Positions 17,283-26,962 of a stretch of DNA of 64,000 bases are shown piece after piece (positions within the stretch are counted from its first letter, which is position 1; the number at the start of each line of letters is the position of its first letter). The DNA comes from Novosphingobium sp. 9. GTDB taxonomy: Bacteria; Pseudomonadota; Alphaproteobacteria; Sphingomonadales; Sphingomonadaceae. The notes under the pieces were generated by a model. That model ran no database searches and was not told where the DNA came from. It saw only the letters and a list, made by a program, of their open reading frames with translations. The position numbers and the translations under genes are program-made. The stretch is taken from assembly GCF_025340265.1 (NCBI RefSeq), contig NZ_CP022708.1:209501-273500 (forward strand). Reading direction: 5' to 3'.

Positions 17283-17830
17283 TGACGATGGCACGCGGCG
17301 GCTGGCTTGGAACTTTGCTTCCGGCGCTGGCCGCCGCGCTGCTGCTGCCCTCGGCGCCGCTATCCGCGCAGGATGCGCCGGGTGATGTAGAGGCGCTGCC
17401 GCCGATCACCCTGATCCGCGTCCACAAGGCTGAGCGGCGGATGGAACTGGTCGATGTCGATGGCCGCGTCCATGTGATCGAGGGCCTGCAACTGGGTGGC
17501 GATCTGCTTGGTCCCAAGCACTTCGAAGGCGACCAGAAGACGCCCGAGGGCCAGTACACCATCGATTGGGGTAACCCGAACAGCGCCTATCACCTCTCGC
17601 TGCATGTCTCCTACCCGAGCGCGGATGACACTGCCTATGCGGTAGGGCAGGGACGTTCGGCGGGCGGGATGATCATGGTCCATGGCCAGCCCAACGATCT
17701 GCCCGGTGCGAACAGCGGCGTGCGGGCGAAGGGGGACTGGACCGACGGCTGCATCGCGCTGTCGAATGCGCAGATGGATGCGGTCTATCGCGCGGTGCCC
17801 GATGGCACGCCGATCGATATCCTGCCGTGA
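17282..17830 (+). CDS. Secreted L,D-transpeptidase (YkuD domain)
   Basis: A 182-residue protein. The N-terminal signal peptide (LPALAAALLLPSAPLSAQ) directs it to the periplasm. A YkuD-type domain follows: KAERRMELVD, DQKTPEGQYTIDW, MVHGQPND and the active-site block WTDGCIALSN, in which Cys is the nucleophile. The usual S/T-H-G-C reads T-D-G-C here. L,D-transpeptidases cross-link meso-DAP residues or attach proteins to peptidoglycan. The ATG shares one base with the purA stop (TGATG), so it is probably translated by coupling; there is a second in-frame ATG at 17288. Confidence 0.88.
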   Translation: MTMARGGWLGTLLPALAAALLLPSAPLSAQDAPGDVEALPPITLIRVHKAERRMELVDVDGRVHVIEGLQLGGDLLGPKHFEGDQKTPEGQYTIDWGNPNSAYHLSLHVSYPSADDTAYAVGQGRSAGGMIMVHGQPNDLPGANSGVRAKGDWTDGCIALSNAQMDAVYRAVPDGTPIDILP

Positions 17831-18040
17831 GTTGCCGGATGTGATCCGAATCTGAAGGAACAGCGCGTCGCCGGCCCCCGTGAGGGATGGGGGAGGGATG
17901 CCAAGGACCGGCAACGCACTTTCGGGCTACGCCTTTTCGCGGTATCTGGAAACCGGGGGCGCAGTCGAATTTAGCGATATATCAGGTGCATGGAACGCGT
18001 CTGCGACGTTCTTGAAATTCGCCTGCGCGTTCCCAGCGCC

Positions 18041-18841
<801 letters not shown>

Positions 18842-18870
18842 TGCGGACGTCCTTGCTGGCGGCTGGCTGG

Positions 18871-19233
18871 TTAGCGGTTGGTCGGCGTGGGGCGAAGCGC
18901 CAGTGCGCCGTCGCCGCCGATGGCCAGCACGATCAGCGAAAGCGCCCAGAATGCCGGGTATTCCCAGCCGCCGCCGGTGTTGTTGAAGAAGAAGCCGTTG
19001 GCGCCATGGACAGTGGCGATGGTGCCGAGCAGCAGCACGGCCAGCGGCAGCGCGACGATGCGGGCATAGATCCCCAGGATCAGCGCGAGGCCGCCGAGAA
19101 TTTCGACTGCCATGGTCACGTAAGCGAGCGGTCCGGGCAGGCCGATGCTCTGGAAGTAGGCGGCCGTGCCTGCAGGCGTGAAAACGAAGAGCTTGAGTCC
19201 GGCGTGGGCAAGAAACAGGCCGCCGAGCACCAC
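18871..19233 (-). CDS. DoxX-family membrane protein, probably frameshifted near its start
   Basis: The readable part is 120 residues with four hydrophobic segments (VVLGGLFLAHAGLKLFVF, YVTMAVEILGGLALILGIYA, IVALPLAVLLLGTIATV and ALSLIVLAIGG), as in DoxX/DoxD. Only a GTG start is available in this frame, without a ribosome site. A much better start exists at ATG 19304 with GAGGAA six bases upstream, reading MTSSAPLS. It runs into a stop because of a CTCTCTCT run at about 19281-19289. Removing one CT unit joins it to LTPNAAYALTLQRVVLGG, giving a normal-length DoxX. DoxX proteins are inner-membrane proteins linked to quinone or thiol redox. Regulated probably with the DODA gene by the divergent LysR protein. 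Confidence 0.75.
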   Translation of the reverse strand: MVLGGLFLAHAGLKLFVFTPAGTAAYFQSIGLPGPLAYVTMAVEILGGLALILGIYARIVALPLAVLLLGTIATVHGANGFFFNNTGGGWEYPAFWALSLIVLAIGGDGALALRPTPTNR

Positions 19234-19409
19234 GCGCTGAAGCGTCAGGGCGTAGGCGGCGTTGGGCGTGAGGGCCGAAGAGAGAGTGGGGCAGACGATG
19301 TCATGTGCATTTCCTCATGGGGACGATGGCTGATGCCCCGTATATGGATTTTTCGCTCATGTATGATAATCACGATGTATATTGAATAAGCTTCAACTGT
19401 GGGTGTTGA

Positions 19410-20321
19410 ATGACGAGTGATCGGCTGACCGGAATCGAGGTCTTCGTGCGGGCGGTGCGCAAGGGCGGCCTGTCCGCTGCGGCCCGCGAACTGCGCATGT
19501 CGCCGGCGATGGCCTCCAAGCATCTCAATGCGCTGGAAGCCCGGCTCGGCGTCACGCTGCTGCATCGCTCCACCCGCAAACTGTCCCTGACCGCCGAGGG
19601 TGAGGCTTATCTCGACCGGGCCGAGCGCCTGCTGGCCGATTTCGAGGAGGCCGAGGCCGAGGCAGCGGCCCGCTCGGGCGAAGTGCGCGGGCTGCTGCGG
19701 GTTTCTGCGCCCGCCGCCTTCGGCGTGCTGCACATGGCCCCGCTCGTCGCCTCGTTCGCCCACGCGCACCCGGCGGTGACGGTCGAACTGGGGCTCGACG
19801 ATCGCTTCGTCGACCTGCTGGCGGAGCGCTGGGACGTGGCGGTGCGGATCGGACATCTTGCCGAATCGACCCTGCTCGCCCGGAAACTCGCGCCGGTGCG
19901 GATGAGCATCTGCGCCTCGCCCGACTACCTTTCCCGACGAGGACGGCCTGCGGGGCTTGACGATCTCGCCGCGCATGACTGCCTGGGCTATACGCTCGGT
20001 GCGCTGACCGGCGCGGTGCATTGGGGCTTCGGCCCGCGTGGGGAACGGCAGGTGCCGGTGAACGGATCGCTCCATGCCAACAACGGCGAAGTGCTGGTTC
20101 GCGCGGCGCTGGCGGGGCAGGGGCTGGTCTACGGCCCGCGCTTTTTCGTGGCAGCGCATCTGGAGCGCGGCGCACTGGAAGAAATCGACCTCGGCGAGCC
20201 GTTGCTCGATCTTGGCGCGATCCACACCGTAACGCATCCGGCACGACGGCCCGCCGCGCGCACGCGGGCCTTCGTCGCGCATCTGGCGATGCACATTCCA
20301 CAAGCGGCGAGGGACTGGTAA
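19410..20321 (+). CDS. LysR-family transcriptional regulator
   Basis: A 303-residue regulator. The winged HTH covers residues 1-62 (EVFVRAVRKGGLSAAARELRMSPAMASKHLNALE), then a linker helix and the periplasmic-binding-like effector domain beginning LLRVSAPAAFGVLHM. The HTH reads like the subgroup that controls divergent quinone/oxidoreductase genes. It is transcribed away from doxX-DODA, with the shared 105-176-base AT-rich intergenic region holding ATGTATGATAATCACGATG at about 19360-19378. LysR proteins typically bind T-N11-A sites in such regions and activate the divergent operon when a ligand is present. The ligand is unknown. Confidence 0.88.
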   Translation: MTSDRLTGIEVFVRAVRKGGLSAAARELRMSPAMASKHLNALEARLGVTLLHRSTRKLSLTAEGEAYLDRAERLLADFEEAEAEAAARSGEVRGLLRVSAPAAFGVLHMAPLVASFAHAHPAVTVELGLDDRFVDLLAERWDVAVRIGHLAESTLLARKLAPVRMSICASPDYLSRRGRPAGLDDLAAHDCLGYTLGALTGAVHWGFGPRGERQVPVNGSLHANNGEVLVRAALAGQGLVYGPRFFVAAHLERGALEEIDLGEPLLDLGAIHTVTHPARRPAARTRAFVAHLAMHIPQAARDW

Positions 20322-20440
20322 GTTGGCAGGGGTCACGTTACTGTCGCATGACGTTTTCGTGTCGTTCATGTGGCCGGGTGCATCGGGCCCGTGTCGCATG
20401 TGAGTGTCCCGACGGAAGATTCGGGCGCCGGAGTTTCTCG

Positions 20441-21493
20441 ATGAAGCCGCTTACGCTTGCCTTTGCCCTTGTTGCCCTGATGTCGACCAGCCTGTCGGCG
20501 GAAATCGCGCGCGATCCGGCCGAGCGCTGGCCGACTGTCGATCCCGATGCGCACCCCGCGCAGATCGCGATCCTCTCGTACAATGTCGAAGGTCTGCCCT
20601 GGCCCTTCGCGTGGAACCGGGGCGCGGCGGCACACGAGATCACGGAACGTCTGAGCGAGATGCGGGCGGAGGGCACGCAGCCGCAGGTGGTGCTGGTGCA
20701 GGAGGCTTTCGGCACTGCGCAGCGCCAGATCGGCATGATGGCAGGCTATCACTATGCCGCCTTCGGTCCCGGCAAGCACATGGACGGTGCCGCCGTGGAC
20801 GAGGCGGCGGAACGCGAATACCTCAGCCACAGCCATTTCTGGCATGGCGAGGGGATCGGCAAGTTCGAGAACAGCGGGCTTGCCGTGTTCTCCGACTATC
20901 CGATCCTGTGGACCAAGAAAGTCGCCTTCGGGCCGTCACGCTGCGCGGGGTGGGACTGCCTTGCCAACAAGGGCGCCCTCGCGGTGGCGCTGGCCGTACC
21001 GGGGCAGGATCGCCCGGTCGTCGTCGTCGACACGCATCTGAATGCGGCAGGCGATTCCGACGTGAAGGCGAAGCGCCAGCTTGCGGCCTACGACGGCGAA
21101 GTGGCGGTTCTCGCGCAGTTCGTGCAGGGGCTGGAGGCGGATGCCTCGGCGGTGGTGCTGGGGGGCGATTTCAACATCGGCCACTATCCTCAGCGCGGCG
21201 CGATGCTGGGCGGGGCCTTGCTCGACGGAGCAGGGTTGCAGATGGCGGCCAAGGAAAACACCTGCGGCGCGCATTGCCGCGAACCGGTGATGGACGATCT
21301 GAACTCCACTTCGCTGACCTCCACCAAGACGCTGATGGCCTATCGCGCAGCGGGCAATGCGGCCTTCGCTCCCGTCGGCGATGTGCAGGGCTTCGGCAAG
21401 GACCCGGATGGGCGCATGCTGTCCGATCACGTGGGCGTGATGGTCCACTTCGCGCTGCCGCCTGCGAAAGGGGCCGCGGCACATACGATCTGA
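20441..21493 (+). CDS. Secreted endonuclease/exonuclease/phosphatase-family protein
   Basis: A 350-residue protein with a signal peptide (LTLAFALVALMSTSLSA). The EEP fold motifs are visible in order: ILSYNVEGLPWP, QVVLVQEAF with the metal-binding Glu, FENSGLAVFSDYPI, VVDTHLNA, VVLGGDFNIG and a final LSDHVGVMVHF. The fold includes DNase I, sphingomyelinases and inositol phosphatases. The secreted location and the NVEGLPWP start resemble extracellular sphingomyelinase/phospholipase C-like proteins more than nucleases, but this cannot be settled from motifs. The start at 20441 was chosen because it gives the signal peptide. Confidence 0.85.
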   Translation: MKPLTLAFALVALMSTSLSAEIARDPAERWPTVDPDAHPAQIAILSYNVEGLPWPFAWNRGAAAHEITERLSEMRAEGTQPQVVLVQEAFGTAQRQIGMMAGYHYAAFGPGKHMDGAAVDEAAEREYLSHSHFWHGEGIGKFENSGLAVFSDYPILWTKKVAFGPSRCAGWDCLANKGALAVALAVPGQDRPVVVVDTHLNAAGDSDVKAKRQLAAYDGEVAVLAQFVQGLEADASAVVLGGDFNIGHYPQRGAMLGGALLDGAGLQMAAKENTCGAHCREPVMDDLNSTSLTSTKTLMAYRAAGNAAFAPVGDVQGFGKDPDGRMLSDHVGVMVHFALPPAKGAAAHTI

Positions 21494-21503
21494 TCCTTGG
21501 GGA

Positions 21504-22397
21504 TCAGATTTCCGCGTGAATCTGCCCATAGGCGAGCAGCGCGAACAGGCCTGTTCCGCCCAGTACGTTGCCGGCCAGAATCGGCACAAGGTGCTGGGTG
21601 AATACGGCACTTACGCCGACCTCGCCATGGAGCATGAGCAGAAACGCCTCTGCGGACCCGGCGATGATATGGGTGAAGCCGCCCGCCACGATCAGCCAGC
21701 TCATCAGCATGATCAGGAACAGCTCGAAGCCCTTGGCATTGGGCAGCATCCAGACCAGTGCGGCGATGAAGAACCCTGCGGGCACGCCGCGCATCATCGC
21801 CTCCCAGCCTGATGCTTCCATGGCATGGCGCGAGACCTCCAGCATCGCAGCGGTCTGCTCCGGGCTGGCGATCTGGAGCGCGGGTACAACCAGCGCCGTC
21901 GCGAACGTGCCCACAAGATTGGCGACAAGTACCACGGCCCAGAGCCGTGCCCACTGCACGAAGCGTTCGCGCGTCGGCTTGTGAAGCGCGGGCAGCACGA
22001 CGCTCAAGGTGTTTTCGGTAAACAGCTGAAGGCGTGAGAGGATCACGATCACGAAGCCGACGGTGTAGCCAAGCTGGGCGATTTCCAGCCGATAGGGGCT
22101 ATGCGCAAAGGCGATCCACAGTAGCGCCTGCACGAACACCGAGGCGCAGATCCCTATTCCCGCAGCGATCCCCGACCACCACAGCGAGAGCAACGGGCGG
22201 CGCAATTCCTCCTCGCCCTGACGGCGGATGATGGTGAACATCGTCAGCGCCGAGAACGCCTTGTTCTCGTCAACCTGCGAACGCTCGTGGCGGGTGAGCG
22301 ACGTATCGCCCGAGGCGATCTCGCGCGCTTCGTTCTCGCGCTCGGCAGAGGTGGCGCGGGTGCTTGGCTTGGGAGGGGCGGGCGTCTCGTCGGTCAC
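21504..22397 (-). CDS. Formate/nitrite transporter family (FNT) channel, YfdC-like
   Basis: A 297-residue inner-membrane protein. A charged cytoplasmic N-terminus of about 65 residues precedes six hydrophobic segments, starting LLSLWWSGIAAGIGICASVF and including FVIVILSRLQLFTENTL and VLVANLVGTFATALVV. The re-entrant-helix signature LFTENTL and FFIAALVWMLPNAKG agree with FNT proteins; the long N-terminus and GxGICASVF pattern fit the YfdC branch whose substrate is not known. FNT channels form pentamers passing small monovalent anions. It converges on the EEP-family gene with ten bases between stops. Confidence 0.85.
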   Translation of the reverse strand: MTDETPAPPKPSTRATSAERENEAREIASGDTSLTRHERSQVDENKAFSALTMFTIIRRQGEEELRRPLLSLWWSGIAAGIGICASVFVQALLWIAFAHSPYRLEIAQLGYTVGFVIVILSRLQLFTENTLSVVLPALHKPTRERFVQWARLWAVVLVANLVGTFATALVVPALQIASPEQTAAMLEVSRHAMEASGWEAMMRGVPAGFFIAALVWMLPNAKGFELFLIMLMSWLIVAGGFTHIIAGSAEAFLLMLHGEVGVSAVFTQHLVPILAGNVLGGTGLFALLAYGQIHAEI

Positions 22398-22465
22398 GAA
22401 ACGCTCAATGCGTCAGCGGGCCTGCGGTTGCCGCCGTTGTCGGAGCGCTCGCGCCAGCACCGGTA

Positions 22466-22663
22466 TCAGAAATCGACGGCGATGCCGTTGCGTACCCAGT
22501 CGCCGTAGCGGGTGGGGGAGAGGCCGTCGGGGTCTTCGTCCGAAGTCGGCGCTACGGCGCTGCCCGTTTGCGGGGCAGGGGCGGGTTCGGTGGTCCAGTG
22601 GGCGGGCTTCACGAAGCCGTCGCTGGGGCGGCTGGTGGAGCGGGAGGTTGCGCGCTCGGTCAT
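22466..22663 (-). CDS. Succinate dehydrogenase assembly factor 4-like protein (DUF1674)
   Basis: A 65-residue protein ending SPTRYGDWVRNGIAVDF, the strongly conserved C-terminal signature of DUF1674/SDHAF4 (G-P-E-P-T-R-Y-G-D-W-E-x-x-G-x-x-x-D-F). In eukaryotes and alphaproteobacteria this protein binds the flavinylated SdhA subunit before it joins SdhB. The rest is disordered and charged, as usual in the family. The start at ATG 22663 is the last of two ATGs (22672). It is divergent from rsmB with 52 bases between starts. No sdh genes are in the window. Confidence 0.8.
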   Translation of the reverse strand: MTERATSRSTSRPSDGFVKPAHWTTEPAPAPQTGSAVAPTSDEDPDGLSPTRYGDWVRNGIAVDF

Positions 22664-22715
22664 TTGTCCCATGTGGGGGTGCTGGCGCGAAAACGCAATC
22701 GGGGTTAGGGGGCGG

Positions 22716-23945
22716 ATGGATATTCCCGGCTTACCCGCGCGCCGTGCCGCGCTGACCCTTATCGATGCCGTGCTGCGCCGGGGCGAGACGCTCGACCAGG
22801 CGGCAGGCGTTGCCCTCTCGCGCGTACGCGGCGATGCCGACCGTGCGCTGGCCCGCGCGATCGCCGGCGAAGTGCTGCGCTGGAAGACCGATCTCGATGC
22901 CCTGATCGATTCGGCCACGCGCCTGCCCCTGGCCGACGATGCCAAGGTGCGCGCGGTTCTGGAAATCATGCTGGCACAAGTGCTGCGCCTCGAAACGCCG
23001 CCGCACGCGGTGATCGCCACGGGTCTGGAATTGCTGACCGGCGGGCCTCGACGTCTGGCGCACGGCGTGTTCTCGACCTTGACGCGCCGCGAGGCCAAGC
23101 TGCCCGAGGTGCCGACGCTGCCTGAGACGGTTTCCGGGCGCTGGATTGCGCGCGGGGCGCAGATCGCGGCAGGCCTTGCGGTGCCGCCGCCGCTTGACCT
23201 TGCCCTGCGGGATCCCGCCGAGACCGGCAGCTGGGCCGAGCGCCTTGGCGGTGTATCGCTGATGCCGGGGCATGTGCGCCTGCCGCGCGGCTCGGCGGTG
23301 GAGCATCTGGAAGGCTTCCGCGACGGTGGCTGGTGGGTGCAGGACCTTGCTGCCGGAATCCCCGCACGCCTGCTGGGTACTGGCGAAGGTCGCCGCGTGC
23401 TGGACTTGTGCGCTGCACCGGGCGGCAAGACGCTGCAACTGGCGGCGGCGGGCTGGCACGTCACTGCGCTCGACATCGCCAAGCGTCGCATGGAACGCCT
23501 GCGCGAAAACCTTGAGCGCACGGGCCTGACCGCCGAAGTCGTGGTCGGCGATGCGCTGAGCTGGGAGCCTGACGCGCCGTTCGATGCGATCCTGCTCGAT
23601 GCGCCCTGCACGGCGACCGGTACGTGTCGGCGTCACCCGGACGTGCTTCACCGTATCACCGCGCGTCAGATCGCCGAGATGCAGGAGTTGCAGGGCAAAC
23701 TGCTCGAACGCGCCTCGGGCTGGCTCAAGCCGGGCGGGACGCTGGTCTATGCGGTCTGTTCGATGGAGCCCGAAGAGGGCGAGGACGTGGCGGCAAAATC
23801 GACGCTGACGCCTGCGCCGATCCGCGCCGACGAACTGCCCGAAGGACTGGCGCCGACTTCCGAAGGCTGGCTGCGCACCGATCCCGGCATGCTGCCCGAA
23901 GCGGGCGGGCTGGACGGCTTCTTCGTCGCGCGCTGGACGAAGTAG
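22716..23945 (+). CDS. rsmB: 16S rRNA (cytosine-C5) methyltransferase, RsmB-like
   Basis: A 409-residue protein. Residues 1-140 form a NusB-like RNA-binding domain (RRAALTLIDAVLRRGETLDQ). The methyltransferase domain has the SAM loop LDLCAAPGGKT, then DALSWEPD, the DAPCTATGTCRRHPDV motif IV, and motif VI YAVCSMEPEEGE with the catalytic cysteine. This two-domain layout is that of RsmB/Fmu, which methylates C967 of 16S rRNA. A second RsmB-like paralogue is common in alphaproteobacteria, so the exact target is inferred. A strong hairpin terminator follows. Confidence 0.88.
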   Translation: MDIPGLPARRAALTLIDAVLRRGETLDQAAGVALSRVRGDADRALARAIAGEVLRWKTDLDALIDSATRLPLADDAKVRAVLEIMLAQVLRLETPPHAVIATGLELLTGGPRRLAHGVFSTLTRREAKLPEVPTLPETVSGRWIARGAQIAAGLAVPPPLDLALRDPAETGSWAERLGGVSLMPGHVRLPRGSAVEHLEGFRDGGWWVQDLAAGIPARLLGTGEGRRVLDLCAAPGGKTLQLAAAGWHVTALDIAKRRMERLRENLERTGLTAEVVVGDALSWEPDAPFDAILLDAPCTATGTCRRHPDVLHRITARQIAEMQELQGKLLERASGWLKPGGTLVYAVCSMEPEEGEDVAAKSTLTPAPIRADELPEGLAPTSEGWLRTDPGMLPEAGGLDGFFVARWTK

Positions 23946-23969
23946 GAGAAGAAGGCCGAAGTAGGATCG

Positions 23970-24001
23970 CAAGGGCGCCGGTCGATCCGGCGCCCTTTTA
24001 G
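23970..24001 (+). terminator. Rho-independent terminator after rsmB
   Basis: AAGGGCGCCGG pairs with CCGGCGCCCTT around TCGAT, followed by TTTTA. It lies 25 bases after the rsmB stop codon and directly before the convergent PEP-CTERM gene, for which the mirrored stem could also serve. Confidence 0.88.
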
Positions 24002-24003
24002 CT

Positions 24004-25116
24004 TCAGGCCATTTTGCGCGGGCGGCGGCGGAAGCGCAGCGCGACTGCGCTGAAACCGAGGCCCATCAGCGCCAGCATGCCGGGTTCCGGCACGGCAGTC
24101 GCACCGCCCGATGAGGACGAGGTGCTGCCCGGATCGGTCGGCGTGCTGTCGCCCGAGGGTGTCTCATACGTGCCCGCATAAGTGCCGACATGCATTTCGC
24201 CGTACTGGTTCAGGCTGGCGAACACCGCCGAACCCTGAATGTAGTTGTAGGTCGTGGCCGCTGCGTCGGGCGCCAGTACCGAGCCGCCCCATGCGGTCGT
24301 GGCGGTCAGCGAGGTTGCATCCTCGAAGTTCCAGATCACATGCTCGCCCAGGTTCTGGGTGCCGCCGAGGAAGTTGTCGTTCAGCGTGATCGACGAACCC
24401 GAGACGTTGACGATCGCGGTGTCCGCACCGTTGAGATTGAAGGAAATCTCGCCGATCTTGTCGAGGTCCGCCGTGGTGATGTTGAACACCGCGACGCCGC
24501 TGGCATCGGGCTGCGCGGTGAACGTGCCGGTGTTACCGCTGATCGCGAAAGTGCTGTTGGTCGCCAGCGTGCCGAGTTGGTGCGACAGGTCGGTCATCGA
24601 GGTCTGGATCAGGCTCGACTGCTGCTGCAGGTTCTGCACGAAGTCCGGGTTGCTGGTGGCCAGCCCGGAGTTGACCGTGTTCTGGTTGACGTTGGTGTTG
24701 CTGATCGTGCCGCCGACCTCGACGGTCTGCGCCGCGCCGTTGAGGTTGAAGCCGCTGGTGACGTTGCCGCCGATCACCGCGCCGGAACCGTTGTTGAGGT
24801 TCTTGGTGCTGCCGGTGACATCGCCCACCACCGTCAGGCCGGGCGTGGTGCTGTCGTTCGCGACGCTGGAGGCAATCTGGTAGTTCGAGGAACTTCCGGT
24901 GAGGTTGCCGCCGACGAAGGTCTTGCCCTCGACCTCGGACGTCGAATTGAGGTCGCCCAGCACCACGAGGTTCCATGTGCGCAGAATGTCCGTGCCCGAG
25001 ATCAGGCTGGCGGAGGTGTCGGCGAACAGCGGCGCGCTCATCAGGCCGGCAGCCAGTGCGCAGGTTGCAGAAAAGGTAGCCATCCGGCGCGCGGTGGCGG
25101 ACTTCAGGAACGACAT
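24004..25116 (-). CDS. Choice-of-anchor A family, PEP-CTERM-anchored surface protein
   Basis: A 370-residue exported protein. The signal peptide ends near SAPLFADTSA. The body is a Ser/Thr/Asn-rich beta protein with repeats of VGGNLTG, VIGGNVTSG and VEVGGTI, and ITLNDNFLGGTQNLGEHVIWNF, matching the choice-of-anchor A domain. The C-terminus has VPEPGMLALMGLG, a hydrophobic stretch, and RRRPRKMA, the PEP-CTERM signal cut by exosortase. Such proteins sit on the outer surface or in the exopolysaccharide layer. The upstream region of about 140 bases is AT-rich. No exosortase gene is in the window. Confidence 0.9.
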   Translation of the reverse strand: MSFLKSATARRMATFSATCALAAGLMSAPLFADTSASLISGTDILRTWNLVVLGDLNSTSEVEGKTFVGGNLTGSSSNYQIASSVANDSTTPGLTVVGDVTGSTKNLNNGSGAVIGGNVTSGFNLNGAAQTVEVGGTISNTNVNQNTVNSGLATSNPDFVQNLQQQSSLIQTSMTDLSHQLGTLATNSTFAISGNTGTFTAQPDASGVAVFNITTADLDKIGEISFNLNGADTAIVNVSGSSITLNDNFLGGTQNLGEHVIWNFEDATSLTATTAWGGSVLAPDAAATTYNYIQGSAVFASLNQYGEMHVGTYAGTYETPSGDSTPTDPGSTSSSSGGATAVPEPGMLALMGLGFSAVALRFRRRPRKMA

Positions 25117-25430
25117 TGCGGGGAAACTCTCGAAGTGGTGTGCCGCTTCATTACGGATTTTTTGCAAACGTTACGAGGGTGCGTTTACCATTGTCTCGAA
25201 GCGAGACGGGGTACTGCGGCCTTATCGGCCTTAACCTTCAGGTAATAATTACATATTTTACGCTAAGGGGTTAACGAACAAGGATTTCATGCCGGAAGTC
25301 CCGTGAAGCTGCACGCGTTGCCTTGTAAACTCCGGTATCATCGGCGCATAAAAATGGCCCGCGATGTCGCTGTCTGACATCGCGGGCCGCGTGCTGGTGC
25401 AAGCGTCGCTTGGTGTAGGGCGGGTTCGCG
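25117..25430. other. Intergenic region between the PEP-CTERM gene and msrA
   Basis: This 314-base gap has no supported gene. It holds the AT-rich upstream region of the PEP-CTERM gene (poly-T at about 25159, TAATAATTACATATTTTACG at about 25240-25260) and the msrA terminator at 25356-25388. Confidence 0.5.
25349..25388 (-). terminator. Rho-independent terminator of msrA
   Basis: A perfect 13-bp stem (GGCCCGCGATGTC at 25356-25368 with GACATCGCGGGCC at 25376-25388) and a seven-base loop. On the minus strand it is followed by ATTTTTA. It lies 42 bases after the msrA stop codon. Confidence 0.9.
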
Positions 25431-25976
25431 TCAGCCCTTCACCTTGTTCTGGAAGCTCTTGCGCAGCTTCATCAGCTTGGGCGGGATCACCGCGAGGCAA
25501 TAGGGATTGCGCTGACCTTCGCCGTCCCAGTATTCCTGATGGTAGTCCTCGGCCGGATACCACGGAGCAACCTGCGAACCGTCCGAGAAGCCCTCGATGG
25601 TGGTGACGGCCATGGCGCCGTTGTCCGCGTTCCAGCGGCCGATCGCGGCCTCGGATTCGGCTCGCTGCGCATCGTCGATCGGGAAGATCGCCGAGCGGTA
25701 CTGCGTGCCTACGTCGTTGCCCTGGCGGTTGAGCTGCGTCGGGTCATGCGTGCCCAGGAACACGTCGAGCAGATCGCCGTAGGACAGCGCCGTCTCGTCG
25801 AACGTCACGCGGATCGCCTCGGCATGGCCGGTGTCGCCGCCGCACACCTGTTTGTAGGTCGGGTTCGGCACGGAGCCGCCGATATAGCCGCTTTCGACGG
25901 TGTCGACGCCCACGACGTCGCGGAACACCGCCTCGGTGCACCAGAAGCATCCGCCTGCGATGATGGCCGTTTGCAT
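25431..25976 (-). CDS. msrA: Peptide-methionine (S)-S-oxide reductase
   Basis: A 181-residue enzyme, normal length for MsrA. The catalytic motif GGCFWCTEAVF is at residues 8-18, and VESGYIGG, GHAEAIRV and WYPAEDYHQEY are conserved. It repairs methionine-S-sulfoxide in proteins using thioredoxin. There are no MsrB domain or signal peptide, so it acts in the cytosol. The start at 25976 follows family length; 25 bases upstream is an alternate ATG (26015) that would add an unrelated 13 residues. A hairpin terminator follows. Confidence 0.95.
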   Translation of the reverse strand: MQTAIIAGGCFWCTEAVFRDVVGVDTVESGYIGGSVPNPTYKQVCGGDTGHAEAIRVTFDETALSYGDLLDVFLGTHDPTQLNRQGNDVGTQYRSAIFPIDDAQRAESEAAIGRWNADNGAMAVTTIEGFSDGSQVAPWYPAEDYHQEYWDGEGQRNPYCLAVIPPKLMKLRKSFQNKVKG

Positions 25977-26158
25977 TGTAATGAAATTCCTCGAATTCGC
26001 TGTGTCTTGCGACAAGATAGGTACACTTTTCCGGGTTGCCAGAGCAGCAGGCCTACGTTCACATTTGACCCGTTAGCAGATGACCCCGTCAGCGGAAGGG
26101 GGCACTGCCGACATCCGATGTTCGTCGAAACCAAACGGGGGTAGAGACGGAGAATGCC

Positions 26159-26932
26159 ATGCAGCGATTCCTGGAATCGGTTTCCGTAGGCCTGGGCCTC
26201 GGCCTTGGTCTCAATACCCCTCGCGGGGTCTATGCCCAGGCGCCCGGCCCCTCACCATCGACCTCGGGGCTGGCGCTGGAATTCGAGGCCCTGCTGGAAC
26301 TGGCCGTCGCGCATCCCTCGCGCCATGCCGACCGGGCGCGCGACCGCTATCGTCATCCGGCAGAAACGCTGGCCTTCTTCGGCGTTCGTCCCGACATGCG
26401 CGTGGCCGAATATGCGCCCGGCGACGGCTGGTATTCGCGCCTGCTTGCGCCCTACCTTGCGGCACAGGGCCACCACCGGGTGCTGCCGCTCGATCCGGGA
26501 TCGCGTCTGTGTCGCGACTGGCCGCACGAGGAGGAGGAGCGCTTCGATCATGTGCTGGTCCTGCGGGTCATGCACCGTCTGCTGATGGGCGAGGAGGGGC
26601 GCCGCGAACTGCTGCGCCTGCGCAATCTGCTCAAGCCCGGCGGTCTGCTCGGAATCGAACAGCACCGCGCGCCGCCCGGCGCCGGTCCAGACCATGCCGA
26701 TGGCGCGAACGGCTATCTGCCCCAGGATCTCACCATCGTCTTCGTCGCCGCGCACGGGTTCGATTTTCTCGATGCCAGCGAGATCAATGCCAATCCGCAC
26801 GACCGTGCCGATCATCCCGGCGGCGTGTGGTCGCTGCTGCCCACGCTCGCCTGCGATCCCCAGCGCGAGGACGCGCATCGCGCCATCGGCGAGAGTGACC
26901 GCATGACGCTTCTGTTCCGGCGGCGGGACTGA
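26159..26932 (+). CDS. Predicted class I SAM-dependent methyltransferase (COG4798-like)
   Basis: A 257-residue protein. A short hydrophobic start (SVSVGLGLGLGLNTPRGV) may be a signal segment. The core HADRARDRYRHPAETLAFFGVRPDMRVAEYAPGDGWYSRLLAPYL matches the COG4798 group. In that group the SAM loop is E-x-x-P-G-x-G-W-Y, here EYAPGDGWY. RFDHVLVLRVMH and LKPGGLLGIEQHR are motifs III-IV. The segment between the SAM loop and motif III is short. The substrate is unknown. GGAG lies seven bases before the ATG; the amidase gene follows after 30 bases. Confidence 0.75.
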   Translation: MQRFLESVSVGLGLGLGLNTPRGVYAQAPGPSPSTSGLALEFEALLELAVAHPSRHADRARDRYRHPAETLAFFGVRPDMRVAEYAPGDGWYSRLLAPYLAAQGHHRVLPLDPGSRLCRDWPHEEEERFDHVLVLRVMHRLLMGEEGRRELLRLRNLLKPGGLLGIEQHRAPPGAGPDHADGANGYLPQDLTIVFVAAHGFDFLDASEINANPHDRADHPGGVWSLLPTLACDPQREDAHRAIGESDRMTLLFRRRD

Positions 26933-26962
26933 TAAGGGGCCTCGCAAGGAGACCGCCCGATC

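Noticed and set aside
24190..25245. A long plus-strand frame across the PEP-CTERM gene
   Set aside because: Shadow of a clearly recognised gene with signal peptide and PEP-CTERM tail on the other strand.
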